Assembly (NCBI RefSeq): GCF_019649055.1
Contig: NW_026570326.1
Span: forward strand, 406,537-470,536
Source: Paramacrobiotus metropolitanus
Taxonomy: Eukaryota; Tardigrada; Eutardigrada; Parachela; Macrobiotidae
Length of the DNA: 64,000 nt
Direction of reading: 5' to 3'
Shown: positions 53,515-62,466 of the stretch, piece by piece
Position numbering within the stretch: position 1 is the first letter of the stretch
How the letters are laid out: every line of letters starts with the position of its first letter
Translations under genes and position numbers: made by a program
The notes under the pieces: model-generated
What the model saw: the letters and a program-made list of their open reading frames with translations, nothing else
Told to the model about the DNA's origin: nothing
Database searches by the model: none

Positions 53515-55876
53515 GCAGGCTGACGTCCATTTCGACGTCCTGCGGTGGAACTTCTATACTGCTGTCCGCTGTAGCAGGTCCAGCAGTGTCCACGGGTTGG
53601 CTTGCTGTTGGACCAGGCACCGTTAGGGCCTGGGCCGGATCAGCTGGAGTTGGCTGTCCAACTGGTGCTGGGGCAACCGGTTCGTACATCAGGGCCAAAA
53701 GTGCTGGCACGGACACAGGTGATGGTCGCCACTCGTTTACTGGGTCGAAGTCACCGGGGCGTTCCGTCGTTGACGGGTCTAGTCGTTGGACCTTCCAGTA
53801 ATCTTCGATGAGTTCTCGGATCCATCTTGTGGTGTGGTCCAAAACAGTTAACGATTGGCCGGTAAGCATTGTACTGTTCAGAGTGAGTTCCCGGAGTAGA
53901 GCTAACCGTTGGGTAAGGCTCTGTTGCTGTTCTGTCAGCCTCACCGTTTCTGGGTCGAATGGGCTGAGATCTTGGATCCGGTTAGTTAGGCGACGCTCAA
54001 TGTCCTCGGCATCTCTAATGAGGTTTCTATTCCTTAACGCCTGAGGAATCGTCATCCTAATGGGCCTAGTGTCAGCATCGCGCAACCGCTGGTCCGCTGC
54101 TGCTTGTCCTTCGTCCCACTGTTGACGTAAAGTCCGAGGGGCCGGTTGATTGTCGTTATTCAGTTGGTTTAGTACAGGAAAGTCGTCCGAATAAACCGGT
54201 CTGCCTTCCGTAACGGTGGCCCTCGCAATGAGTTCCAACCGTTCCGCAATGTCTGGTGGCGGGGCCAGTGAGCCTGGTCTGGGGTGGACACGTCGCTCTG
54301 GCGCAACCGTGTGATCAGGCAGAGCTGTTAATCCTGGTACTGGGATTGGATCTGGCATGTCGAACCAGTCGATATCGCTGTCGGTTTCTCTATCCGACGC
54401 GCTGGCTGGTCGACTAAGTGCTGGTCCGGCTGCAAATCGTTCAGCCGAGATCCGCATGATTCTCAAAAACCGCGTCCTCAATTCTTCCGCCGGTTGGCGT
54501 GTTGAGAAAAGTGTCGGCGTGAGAAGTCCAGTTTGTCCTACGCGTGTTGGCTGCCCCGGTCGGGGTTTAGGCAACACGCGCCTAAGTGCTTCATCGATCA
54601 GGCCAAGCTGATACTGCCGGTTACGGAAGTCGCGCAATGCTGGCGCGTCATTGGCCGTGTTAAGTGGCTTGTCCATGAACCGCAGCATGGCCCGTCGAAT
54701 CCTGGTTATGTATTCCAGGACGCGCTGGAATTCTAAGTCCAACACGACTTTTCTCCGTATGGTGGCGACATCAATGCCCTTCAGGCTACTAACGGCCTTG
54801 CGGATTTCCTTTTCTAGGGTTTCCGCTGCGTGGAGTTCACGTTCCAAGGGCGGTATGTCTGGGTATGCCCTTAGATCGTACGGAGAAGATGCCGGTTCTC
54901 GCGATTCCAGTACAGTGGCCGTTAACATTGCCTCGTCGGTAGACGTAGGCTGGGCCATTGGTGGCGCGGAAGGTTCCCCTGTCGTAGCGGTAACTACGAC
55001 TATTGGGTTCAGTGGGGGAGGCGGTGCTGATGGTGCTGGTGGTGGACGTGTTGGTGCTGCGGATCCTTCTGTCCTTAGCTGTCTGTCTGTCCGTTGCTGT
55101 ACCAGCTGATCCCTCAGCCTGCGAGATGCCGCCAGCAATGCCTGACCGGTCTGGTCATGCAATGGAAATATCTCGTGCTGAGCCTGGCGGGTCGCAATTT
55201 CCTCGCTTAGTTCATGTGCGAGGCGCCGGAACTCTTCTTGGTCGAGAAGGATGCGCTGAGCCAACTCACGGTAGTGAGGGCCGCGCCTGTCCAACTCTCG
55301 AATCATGGCCTCCAATTCTTGGATGGCGTTCTCTACATCCTTCAGATTGTCCTGAAGTTGGTAGAGTGGAGTCCGGCCGTCGGCCAAAAGTTCAGTAGGG
55401 GATTCAGTCCTCATTGGTGGGGTGGTTGAGGCCCATTGGACGTCCCCTTCATCTTCCTCTTCGTCTAGCATTGGCGACGACACAGGTTCTGTCGGTGGGA
55501 CAGTCTGGTCGCGCCCGGCCAACACTGGGTTCAGTGCTGGCCCTGCCACTGGTTCCGATTCGGCGAGGCCAAGTTGGGCCGCCAATTCTGGTGGAACCTC
55601 TTCTGGCCGGTTATAAACTGTTAATCGTCCGTCCACGAATACCCGTAATGGGTAATCACATAACCCGTCGGGTCGCGATGTGCTTGGCTGGGGTTCCGGC
55701 GACGCTGGAGTTCTGTACGCCTCCGGTCCCGCTCGTGAAGGTTCGATGGACGAGTCAGACGGCGCATGGCCCGTAGGGTCAGGTTGTGCTGCTGAAGGTG
55801 GGCTATACGGCGGTTGGCCGTATGCTCCATATCCGCCATAAGGCGGTGGATATCCATAAAGTCCTGGCGGATACAT
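53360..55876 (-). CDS. giant polyprotein segment: 838-codon Pro-rich and helical protein with PPPY
   Basis: Longest open frame of the window. The first 40 residues are Tyr/Pro/Gly-rich (MYPPGLYGYPPPYGGYGAYG), with a PPPY motif that in retroviral Gag proteins recruits Nedd4-type ligases. Then come an acidic linker (MLDEEEDEGDVQW), a long coiled-coil-like block (LKDVENAIQELEAMIRELDR, FRRLAHELSEEIATRQAQHE), a Pro-rich hinge, a second helical block (LERELHAAETLEKEIRKAVS, VLEYITRIRRAMLRFM) and a third (RDAEDIERRLTNRIQDLSPF, RLTEQQQSLTQRLALLRELT, TRWIRELIEDYWKVQRLD). The tail is Pro/Thr-rich. No catalytic motif. Upstream sense continues in the same frame past TAG 55958. A structural, Gag-like role is my guess. 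Confidence 0.55.
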   Translation of the reverse strand: MYPPGLYGYPPPYGGYGAYGQPPYSPPSAAQPDPTGHAPSDSSIEPSRAGPEAYRTPASPEPQPSTSRPDGLCDYPLRVFVDGRLTVYNRPEEVPPELAAQLGLAESEPVAGPALNPVLAGRDQTVPPTEPVSSPMLDEEEDEGDVQWASTTPPMRTESPTELLADGRTPLYQLQDNLKDVENAIQELEAMIRELDRRGPHYRELAQRILLDQEEFRRLAHELSEEIATRQAQHEIFPLHDQTGQALLAASRRLRDQLVQQRTDRQLRTEGSAAPTRPPPAPSAPPPPLNPIVVVTATTGEPSAPPMAQPTSTDEAMLTATVLESREPASSPYDLRAYPDIPPLERELHAAETLEKEIRKAVSSLKGIDVATIRRKVVLDLEFQRVLEYITRIRRAMLRFMDKPLNTANDAPALRDFRNRQYQLGLIDEALRRVLPKPRPGQPTRVGQTGLLTPTLFSTRQPAEELRTRFLRIMRISAERFAAGPALSRPASASDRETDSDIDWFDMPDPIPVPGLTALPDHTVAPERRVHPRPGSLAPPPDIAERLELIARATVTEGRPVYSDDFPVLNQLNNDNQPAPRTLRQQWDEGQAAADQRLRDADTRPIRMTIPQALRNRNLIRDAEDIERRLTNRIQDLSPFDPETVRLTEQQQSLTQRLALLRELTLNSTMLTGQSLTVLDHTTRWIRELIEDYWKVQRLDPSTTERPGDFDPVNEWRPSPVSVPALLALMYEPVAPAPVGQPTPADPAQALTVPGPTASQPVDTAGPATADSSIEVPPQDVEMDVSLLDKTFELSPEKPVESESTPVQSAGEPTSPMAVDAQNGVITAHAETNRKRHI

Positions 55877-55957
55877 CCACGGTGGTGGGTATCGCCATTG
55901 GTTTGGGTCCGGCTGCGGCTGGTTTGAAGGTCCAGGCGCAGGATACGGTGGATATCC

Positions 55958-56194
55958 CTAATGTGGATTGTAGTAGGGCGGCGGGGTAAACTGTGACCGC
56001 GGTCCAGTATGGACCGGCGTAGTCGTGACCGTTGGCCCGACTGCCGCAGTTGTAAAAACCGGCTGACTTGCCGAAGTGGTCGGTAGGCCACCATACAGTA
56101 TTGGTTGAGGTGGGCCTGTGCGGCCATGGGGGTAATGTCGGATCATTCGGTCCGACGTAGAACTTGGCTGGCTGCCAGCTACCACTGCATTCAC
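55958..56194 (-). CDS. giant polyprotein segment: Pro/Thr-rich with PPPY
   Basis: 78 codons between TAG 56195 and TAG 55958, both in the same frame as the segments on either side. Reads SQFTPPPYYNPH just before the second stop, a PPxY motif, and sense continues afterwards (GYPPYPAPGPSNQPQPDP). Disordered composition. Confidence 0.45.
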   Translation of the reverse strand: MNAVVAGSQPSSTSDRMIRHYPHGRTGPPQPILYGGLPTTSASQPVFTTAAVGPTVTTTPVHTGPRSQFTPPPYYNPH

Positions 56195-56527
56195 CTAAAG
56201 TCCGATGTCGTCAGAGAATGTCCCTGGTGGCCAAAGTTGTGGCAGGATGGCTCGAGGGGGCAGAGGCTGGGACCGCGGTAGCGGTGTGTCGGCCCGTGAA
56301 CTGGGGCCGACTGACATAGTAGCCAGCTGCTCAGCGGTTAAGTTAGCTCTGATGTTCGGTACCTGTACACTCGGAGGCCGGTTAGACGACCGAGTGGAAG
56401 ATCCGCCCGACCGAGATTCTGGTCGTGAGTATGGGTGTGTGCGGTTGCTGCGGTCGGAGTCGTCTAAGCGATCGGTACGTCGGCGTCCTTCCATCGTTGA
56501 ATGGGGCGCTGTCACGAGACGAATCAC
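56195..56527 (-). CDS. giant polyprotein, N-terminal segment
   Basis: First frame after the spacer. The first ATG (MEGRRRTDRLDDSDRSN) lies about 36 codon-bases into the frame; the region is Arg/Ser/Pro-rich (RPESRSGGSSTRSSNRP). It ends at TAG 56195-56197, immediately followed by in-frame sense (VNAVVAGSQ). Probable start of a polyprotein of about 2,540 codons reaching 48894. Confidence 0.45.
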   Translation of the reverse strand: MIRLVTAPHSTMEGRRRTDRLDDSDRSNRTHPYSRPESRSGGSSTRSSNRPPSVQVPNIRANLTAEQLATMSVGPSSRADTPLPRSQPLPPRAILPQLWPPGTFSDDIGL

Positions 56528-56747
56528 GCTGTGTTAGACTCCTACCTACTTAGCTAATTCAGTATACGGCTAGCTACTTCTAAGCTACCATATCCGTTAT
56601 CGGACCAGGTTTAGTTACTTCTAAGCTACTGGACATTTCGAATTCGGTTAGTTAATTTTAGGTTAGTTAGTTTCGGTAGCAGCTCACGATAGCGATCGTG
56701 GGATTTTAAAGTTAGTTAGACTAATTCTAAGTCTACCATGTCAGATA
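56528..56747 (-). promoter_or_regulatory. non-coding spacer with repeated TAGCTTAGAAGTA motif
   Basis: About 220 bases with many stops in all minus frames, unlike the flanks. On the plus strand, AGCTACTTCTAAGCTACCAT and TTAGTTACTTCTAAGCTACT repeat the core ACTTCTAAGCTAC, and related TTAGTTA motifs recur. On the minus strand it ends in TCTAACACAG before the next frame, an acceptor-like site. A splice acceptor or internal promoter for the downstream polyprotein is possible. Confidence 0.4.
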
Positions 56748-57372
56748 TTATTTTAGAACGTTATTCTGTCCAGTCTTATCAACCGCCTTGTCCAGTACAT
56801 CCGGTGGGACTGTACTGGACTTGTCCGATACGTCCGGTGGGACCGTATTGGACTTCTGCTTTTTGCCCTTTGAGACTTTCTCAGATTTTTCCCGTCCCGT
56901 GGTTATGCGGGTGAGTAAGTCTTTATCCGCCTCATCTTCAGCAACTACGTCCTCTTCCAGGACTTGCTGGGCCGTAAGGGTTGCCTTAGGCTTTTTAGGC
57001 GTCTTTGGTCTTTTGGGCTTCTCCTTAGGCGCCGGGGCCACCTTTGGCTCTTCGGTCGCCACTGGCTTGTCCGTAGCGGATGTCCCTTTTTCTGGTTCCG
57101 CCGGGGCCAAAGTTGGGTCAATGACGGTTAATGGCTGGTTTTGAAGCTTGGTCAGCGCCGGTGTCTCGAAATCCGTTTTGGCCTTTCGAGGTCGGCCTGG
57201 GCCACGCTTCACTGTTGTTGCTGGGTCCGAAATCTTCGGGTCAGGTGGGCCATAGCCTGGGATTATCAAAGTCTTTTGCTGCTCCGCCACAAGTTTTTTG
57301 GACGGGCCCTTTCCGGGCTTCTGCTTCTTCAGCAATTTCTCTGGGCGTGTGGGAGCTCTGCGTTTTGTCTCG
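56748..57372 (-). CDS. giant element: AT-hook, Lys/Pro-rich protein
   Basis: Starts directly after integrase: an ATG near 57372 gives MAEPRQNAELPHAQ, then a one-base frame change joins EKLLKKQKPGKGPSKK (57335 frame). Residues about 43-53 are KRGPGRPRKAK, a canonical AT-hook (RGRP-type core GPGRPRK) as in HMGA proteins, which binds the minor groove of AT-rich DNA. A histone-H1-like Lys/Pro/Ala region follows (KEKPKRPKTPKKPKATL). The end has a duplicated STVPPDV motif. A nuclear chromatin-binding role, perhaps in integration or tethering, is inferred. AT-hooks are not standard in Ty3/gypsy elements. Confidence 0.65.
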
Positions 57373-57383
57373 GCTCTGCCATG

Positions 57384-58745
57384 TTATTGCACCTGTCCGA
57401 CTCTGTGGGGTTGAGGTTCCGCGTCGCCGCCCTTCTTTTTGGTTGAGCGAGTTATTTTGCGACTCAGGCCTTCCGGGTTAAGGTATGGCTTCAAGCGATC
57501 GACACATACAGTGTGTTCCACGCTGGTGTCCCGCTCTCGGATCCAGTAGGTGTTCGGCTTGGGTATGCCGATGACAATGTAGACGCCTTCGTACTTGTTT
57601 GGGTTGGTCGGGTCGTCTACCATATTCTTTAGAGTGACCAAGTCCCGCTTCTTGAACTCGGCCTGCGACTTCTTTTTGTTATAAATGGCCGCATCCCTCA
57701 GGAAACCTTCTTCTATACGTGTTTTCGCTATTTCATGCGCCCGGTTCAGGCGCTGCTGCATCCTCTGGACGTAACGTTCGTTCGTCGTAAATGTTTCTGG
57801 GACGTTGGTCCCAGCCAGGACGTCTTGTGGTATGGTCATTTCTCGTCCATATAGCATGTGGTATGGCGAGAATCCAGTGGTTGCGTGGACGGCACGGTTC
57901 ATGCCGGAAATCACGTAAGGTAGGGCCAGGTGCCAACGATGTTCATCGCCGGCGCCGCCAAAGTTTCGAATTCCATCCCAGATCGTTTGCATCTGCCGTT
58001 CGACTTGGCCTAGGCCCTCTGGGTGATAAGCGGATCCGAAGGTCTGCTCGATGCCGAAGATTTTCGCCACTTTGGCGAAGGATTTTGCCGTGAAATGCGT
58101 TCCCCGGTCGGAGTGCATTGTATGTGGCATGCCGTATTTTAGTACAACTTCTTCGACAAAGAACTTTTCGAATTCCTTGGCCGAGTTTGTCTTGGTCGGC
58201 CGGGCTATGGTGAATTTCGTCATTTGGTCGACCACCACAGCGATGTACCGGTACTTCTTTGTTTGGGTCACCGGTAAAGGTCCTTTAAAGTCGGCGAAGA
58301 CGCGGTACCAAGGCGTAACAGCTTCGGACGGCTGCAGCTTACCGTAGGTAGCTCGCCGCGGTACTTTGCCGAAGATACACGTCTGACATCGGTCGATGTA
58401 GTCGTGTATGTCGCAGCTCATGCGGTCCCAGTAGTACCTGAGCTTGGCTGCTTCGATCGTCTTGCGGTATCCAAAATGGTTCCCTGTTTTTCCGTCATGG
58501 AGGGACTGGATAATGTTTTTCCGCATAACCATAGGGACAACGAATCTCCTTTCGAGTTTTGCATTGATTTCGGTGAGTCGGTAGAGCACACCTTTGTCCA
58601 TCTGATAATGTTCAGGTAGTTTGGACCTCTTGTCCATTTCACTTTGATGTTCCATCTCATGGATTTTCTTGGCCAGAGTTGGGTCGCGATGTTGCATCCG
58701 TCGCAGTTCTTGCGCGGTGCGGTCCGTGACTTTTTTTCTGGACAC
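57384..58745 (-). CDS. giant element: integrase
   Basis: 453-codon frame. It shows an HHCC-type zinc domain (LHDGKTGNHFG ... CQTCIFGK), the DDE core with Asp in VFADFKGPLPV, Asp in HSDRGTHFT and Glu in GLGQVERQ, and a C-terminal GPY/F-like domain (KYEGVYIVIGIPKPNTYWIR, then VCVDRLKPY). These are the signatures of Ty3/gypsy integrase, which inserts element cDNA into the host genome. All three catalytic residues are present. The frame starts without an ATG and is joined to the upstream part by a frame change at an A7 run near 58735. Two in-frame stops (TAA 58934, TGA 58868) lie between RNase H and here. Confidence 0.9.
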   Translation of the reverse strand: MSRKKVTDRTAQELRRMQHRDPTLAKKIHEMEHQSEMDKRSKLPEHYQMDKGVLYRLTEINAKLERRFVVPMVMRKNIIQSLHDGKTGNHFGYRKTIEAAKLRYYWDRMSCDIHDYIDRCQTCIFGKVPRRATYGKLQPSEAVTPWYRVFADFKGPLPVTQTKKYRYIAVVVDQMTKFTIARPTKTNSAKEFEKFFVEEVVLKYGMPHTMHSDRGTHFTAKSFAKVAKIFGIEQTFGSAYHPEGLGQVERQMQTIWDGIRNFGGAGDEHRWHLALPYVISGMNRAVHATTGFSPYHMLYGREMTIPQDVLAGTNVPETFTTNERYVQRMQQRLNRAHEIAKTRIEEGFLRDAAIYNKKKSQAEFKKRDLVTLKNMVDDPTNPNKYEGVYIVIGIPKPNTYWIRERDTSVEHTVCVDRLKPYLNPEGLSRKITRSTKKKGGDAEPQPHRVGQVQ

Positions 58746-58933
58746 GGTGAGACTACGGGGTCTGGCTCTCCCGGTGTGGGTGCCGGTACGTTGATCACCC
58801 GTATGTCCGCCGTGCTAAATTCGTTCCAGTCACTGATTGTGTTACAATCAGGCAGGAGAGGCTTGTCTCATTCATCTGCGGGGTCCTCGTCAGTTACTTG
58901 CAGCCTGCGCACCTTTATGATGCGTGCTGGGAT

Positions 58934-59844
58934 TTAGTCTTTGTAATCCTTGAAGTTAGGGACTTGGTCCAACTCTTCATGTGGGCCTTTGTCATCGTCC
59001 CGTTCGAGTGGCCACCTGGACAATGCGTCAGCATTGTCATAGAATGTTGTACTCGACAAGCCAGGCGGCTTGTACTCGATGGTGATGTCCCGTCCCTGTA
59101 AGGCGAGGGCCCTTCGAGTAAGACGAGGATTGATGCCGGGCCGGTTAGACTCGCATCTGAGCAGGTTGGTTAGGGCTCTATGGTCCGTCCTTACTGTGAA
59201 AGGTCCGTGGTCAATGTAATGCTTGAATTTTTGGACGGCCCATACTACGGCTAGGCATTCCCATTCGGTCACGCCGTAGTTTTTCTCAACTCCATGTAGG
59301 ACACGACTTGCGTAGGCAATTGGTCTCGAGTCCTGGCTGAGTATGGCTCCGATGCCAGCGCCACTTGCATCACATTCGATGGTGGTCTGCTTTGTCGCAT
59401 CGAATTTGGCCAATATTGGGGCTTCCGTTAGGGCCTTTTTGATTTCGTTGAACTCAGCGGTGTGGGCATCAGTCCAGTCGTTCTTCACTGAACTTTCCTT
59501 CCGCATTAGTTCGTACATCTTGGAAGTCTTCTGGGCGTAGCCCTGGATGAACTTCCGGTAGTAATTAGCGAGTCCAAGAAACGAGCGAAGTCCAAGAAAC
59601 GCTCGGTCTTGGGCGGTAGTTTTTCGGCGATGGCCGCTACCTTCTCGGGATCGGTATGGACACCGCTCTTGCTGAGGATGTGTCCAAGGAATTGGAGTTT
59701 CTCCATTCCGAATTCGCACTTCGACGGCTTTATCGTGAACCCTGAGTCTCTGAGGCAGAGAAGCGTATTTCTGAACGCTTTCCGGAATTCTTCAAAGGTT
59801 TTGCCGAAGAATATCACGTCGTCGATGTATGCGAAGACGCCGCC
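58934..59844 (-). pseudogene. giant element: reverse transcriptase C-part and RNase H, frame-broken
   Basis: The frame reopens right after TAA 59845 with the catalytic AYIDD motif (FAYIDDVIFFGK), then the primer-grip and thumb region (KCEFGMEKLQFLGHILS). A short tandem duplication of about 17 bases near 59590 (CGTTTCTTGGACT twice) shifts the frame. Sense resumes as RSFLGLANYYRKFIQGYAQK and continues into RNase H: IECDASGAGIGAIL, NYGVTEWECLAVVW, VRTDHRALTNLL, DNADALSRWP. RNase H degrades template RNA during reverse transcription; key acidic residues are visible (Asp in ECDAS, Glu in TEWE, Asp in RTDH). Ends at TAA 58934. Confidence 0.88.
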
Positions 59845-61104
59845 TTACTTTCGGGCTGGCGCCGTAATCTTGTCCATTGTCATTTGAAATGTGGCTGGAC
59901 CATTGCAGACGCCAAACGGCATTTGTTTGAACCGGAACATCCCTTCTGGAGTCACGAAGGTAGTGTAGTCCATGGACGCTGGGTCCATAGGGATTTGCCA
60001 GAATCCGGACTGACAATCTACCTTGCCGTAATAGGCGTTTCCTGCGCATTGATCCAGGAGTTCGTCTGGATTGGGCAATGGGTAATTGTTCTTTTTGGTC
60101 ACCGAGTTCAGCTTTATGTAGTTTATGCAGAATCTGGTGCCCATGGTCCCGTCGCCGTTTTTCTTCGAAGCGAGGACCACTGGGAAACTCCACGCTGCCA
60201 TGGACGGTTCAATCACGCCTTGGTCCAACATTTCTTGGACGTGCTTATTTATGAACTCTCGTCCCTTCCAACTCGTTCGGGTTGGGTTCATTTTAATTGG
60301 TGCAGCGTCGCCAACTTCTATGACGTGGGTCACTCCTTTGACGTCACCGTAAGGCTTTTTGGACGTCGGAAATATGGCCCTGAGTTCCCATAAGTCCTGA
60401 CGGAGTAGAGCGGTCTGCTCCTCGGTCAGGTGATCGCCAAAATGTGCATTGGCGATGTGGGCGCGGATTTCGCGCTCCACTTCTGGATCTTCCTCTCCGG
60501 TTTGGAGGGAATTAATTCGGGCGTATTCTTCGTCCGAGATTTCCTCGTATGGCTCCACTTGGCCCATGTTAACTTCTTTCCGGAGTATATGGGGCTCTTT
60601 GGAGTAGTTTGACACCACTATGGTAAAACTAGTGCCGTTATGCTGGACTGGTCCGTCGAGCATGGCCAGACTCCGTTTGGTGTCCTGGCTTCCGAGGTAC
60701 ATAAGTTTCTGTCTCGGGTCGACAGGGAAGTCAATGCTAACTTGGACCGGGGTGATGGACTCCGGTGGGAGTTCCACTTTTACGGTTGCCCGGACCATAG
60801 CATGGTCATTAATGGTGCGGTACCGGTTTGGATTATTCCCTGCCTCTTTTGGCCATGGTAGGGCGTCGGCGTTAGGAATAGACCAATCTACGCCGTCCTC
60901 CTTGATATTTGGCTCAAACAAGTCGCTGTAGTACATGTGGCCAATTCTTGCACCTTTACGGAGGACTTGGTCTCTCAGGGACTTGTTTTGGACCTGAATC
61001 CACGCATGTTCGCCATGTCGAGTTTGGACCTCCGCTTCGATCGGTAAGACCCAGCGGTGTGGTCGTCTCAGCGATTTAAAGTGGATTGGACGTCCCGGGT
61101 CCAT
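59845..61104 (-). pseudogene. giant element: reverse transcriptase N-part (fingers/palm)
   Basis: 419-codon frame. The first 250 residues are a linker between protease and RT; from about 330 come RT blocks: TRFCINYIKLNSVTKKNNYP, LDQCAGNAYYGKVDCQSGFW, GMFRFKQMPFGVCNGPATFQ. It is cut by TAA 59845-59847 just before the catalytic YIDD block, which follows in the same frame. The upstream border is also only a stop: TAA 61255 in the same frame, with coding sense between (REVVFVHQRYTLPAYSTCWI). Family Ty3/gypsy by block sequence and by the PR-RT-RH-INT order. Confidence 0.88.
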
Positions 61105-61254
61105 AGTCCGATAGGACCGGACCTTAATCCAGCAAGTTGAATAAGCTGGTAAGGTGTACCGCTGGTGGACGAAGACAACTTCTCTCTCCTCCTTAAGGCA
61201 GTCAGTTGGACGTTCGGTCCGCAGTTTGCGGATTACCGGTGCCTCGGCTCGGAG

Positions 61255-61626
61255 TTAGAGAATTTCTGTGTCTTCTTCGTTGTCACTTGACTCCTCTGAC
61301 GATTGGTTATCGGAGTCCGTGTCCGGTGAGTCACTTGAGCTTTGGACGTCCGAATCGGTAGACTCGGGTTTGTCGTCTTGCCCGGGTTTTGGTTCGCCAT
61401 TGTCCTCGTTAGAGGCTGGCGGCCCGCCGGTCACTGTTAGTGCCGGTTCAGTTGTGAGATTCATTTCTTGGATCTCTGGCGTTCCGGTTGCGATTTCCTG
61501 CTTCTCAGGTTCGTCCGGTTCCGCCATAGTGGTTGGACGGTTCCCGTTAGGGAGTGGTGAGGCTGGTCGGCCTCTTGCCCACCGTTGAGCCGAACGGGTG
61601 TGTATGGCCCGTATTACCGCTTCCAC
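61255..61626 (-). CDS. giant element: acidic linker frame between protease region and RT
   Basis: 123 codons, highly acidic and Ser-rich (DSDVQSSSDSPDTDSDNQSS), same frame as the RT segment. Overlaps the end of the 62.3-kb frame by about 80 bases, so a frame change near 61.6 kb, programmed or mutational, would join the two. Confidence 0.4.
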   Translation of the reverse strand: MEAVIRAIHTRSAQRWARGRPASPLPNGNRPTTMAEPDEPEKQEIATGTPEIQEMNLTTEPALTVTGGPPASNEDNGEPKPGQDDKPESTDSDVQSSSDSPDTDSDNQSSEESSDNEEDTEIL

Positions 61627-62308
61627 ATAGAGGACAAGTCAGCTGGACTTCCTCTGACGAAGGGTCCTGCTCGTTCTGGCTGGTGTACCTTTGATGGCCT
61701 CCCTGTTCTGGGTGTGGGCCATTATTGAAGCGCACTTTTGTCGCTATGTGCGGTGCTGCTTCTGGCAGTGGTTCCGCTATGGTCCTGACGTTAGTCAGGC
61801 TCAAATCGTATTTTGGCCATATGCTGACGGTTAAGCCAGGATGTTGGGCCACTTGTCTTCGAAGTATAATGATGTCATCGAAGAGATCCGTGCACATCTT
61901 TTGAAGCGCTTTCGGAGCTTCCATGTGGTACTCTCTGTATTCCCACACGAGGGTTAGACGTTCGTCCTCCCATAAGGTTCCTTCTTGGAATAAGTCGTCC
62001 AGTTCTTGGGCGAATGGTCCATATTGTTCGGCTATCTGCGGCCACGTTAGTGGTACGCCTTTTTCTTGTAGCCAGCCCTCTTCTAGGGCAAGGAGTCGGT
62101 CAGCTCGGTATTCCAGGAAATTTCTTACTCCCGTAAACCAAATTTTGTATCGCTGGACCAATTTCTCCTTAATTTCTCTACCAGGCACCGGCCCTTGACC
62201 CGGTGCCTCTGGTATCGGGATAGTCTTTACTATCCCGTGATTTGGCTTGAGTATGCCTGCACGGAATTGGGTCATGTAACGCTCGATTGCGTTATGGACG
62301 CGCAGCTA
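61547..62308 (-). CDS. giant element: helical domain with CCHH knuckle-like motif
   Basis: ATG 62275, 242 codons; in-frame sense extends back to a TAG at 62306-62308 and beyond. Helical body (YKIWFTGVRNFLEYRADRLL, GPFAQELDDLFQEGTLWEDE, ALQKMCTDLFDDIIILRRQV) and near the end LTCPLCGSGNTGHTHPFG, a CPLC...HTH zinc-knuckle-like motif. It begins with ILKPNHGIVKTIPIPEAPG, nearly repeating a sequence just after the protease (ILKPNEEIVWDAVKSIPIP), so a local duplication happened here. Order after protease is unusual for a Gag-like domain. Confidence 0.5.
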
Positions 62309-62466
62309 CCATATGAGGCTTTCAGGGGTGTCCAGGCATTCCCAGCAGGTAGAAGGAGAAGTTTTCGGGTGATCAAGCCGATTGACTCTAACTTCATCGT
62401 CTGGTCCCGGTGCTTTAGGTATCGGGATAGACTTTACCGCGTCCCAAACGATTTCTTCGTTTGGCT

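Noticed and set aside
49869-56537. Long plus-strand frames opposite the giant element
   Set aside because: GC-rich coding sequence on the minus strand leaves the opposite strand open; they lack domain sense and are Val/Ser/Gly-rich in the way shadows are.
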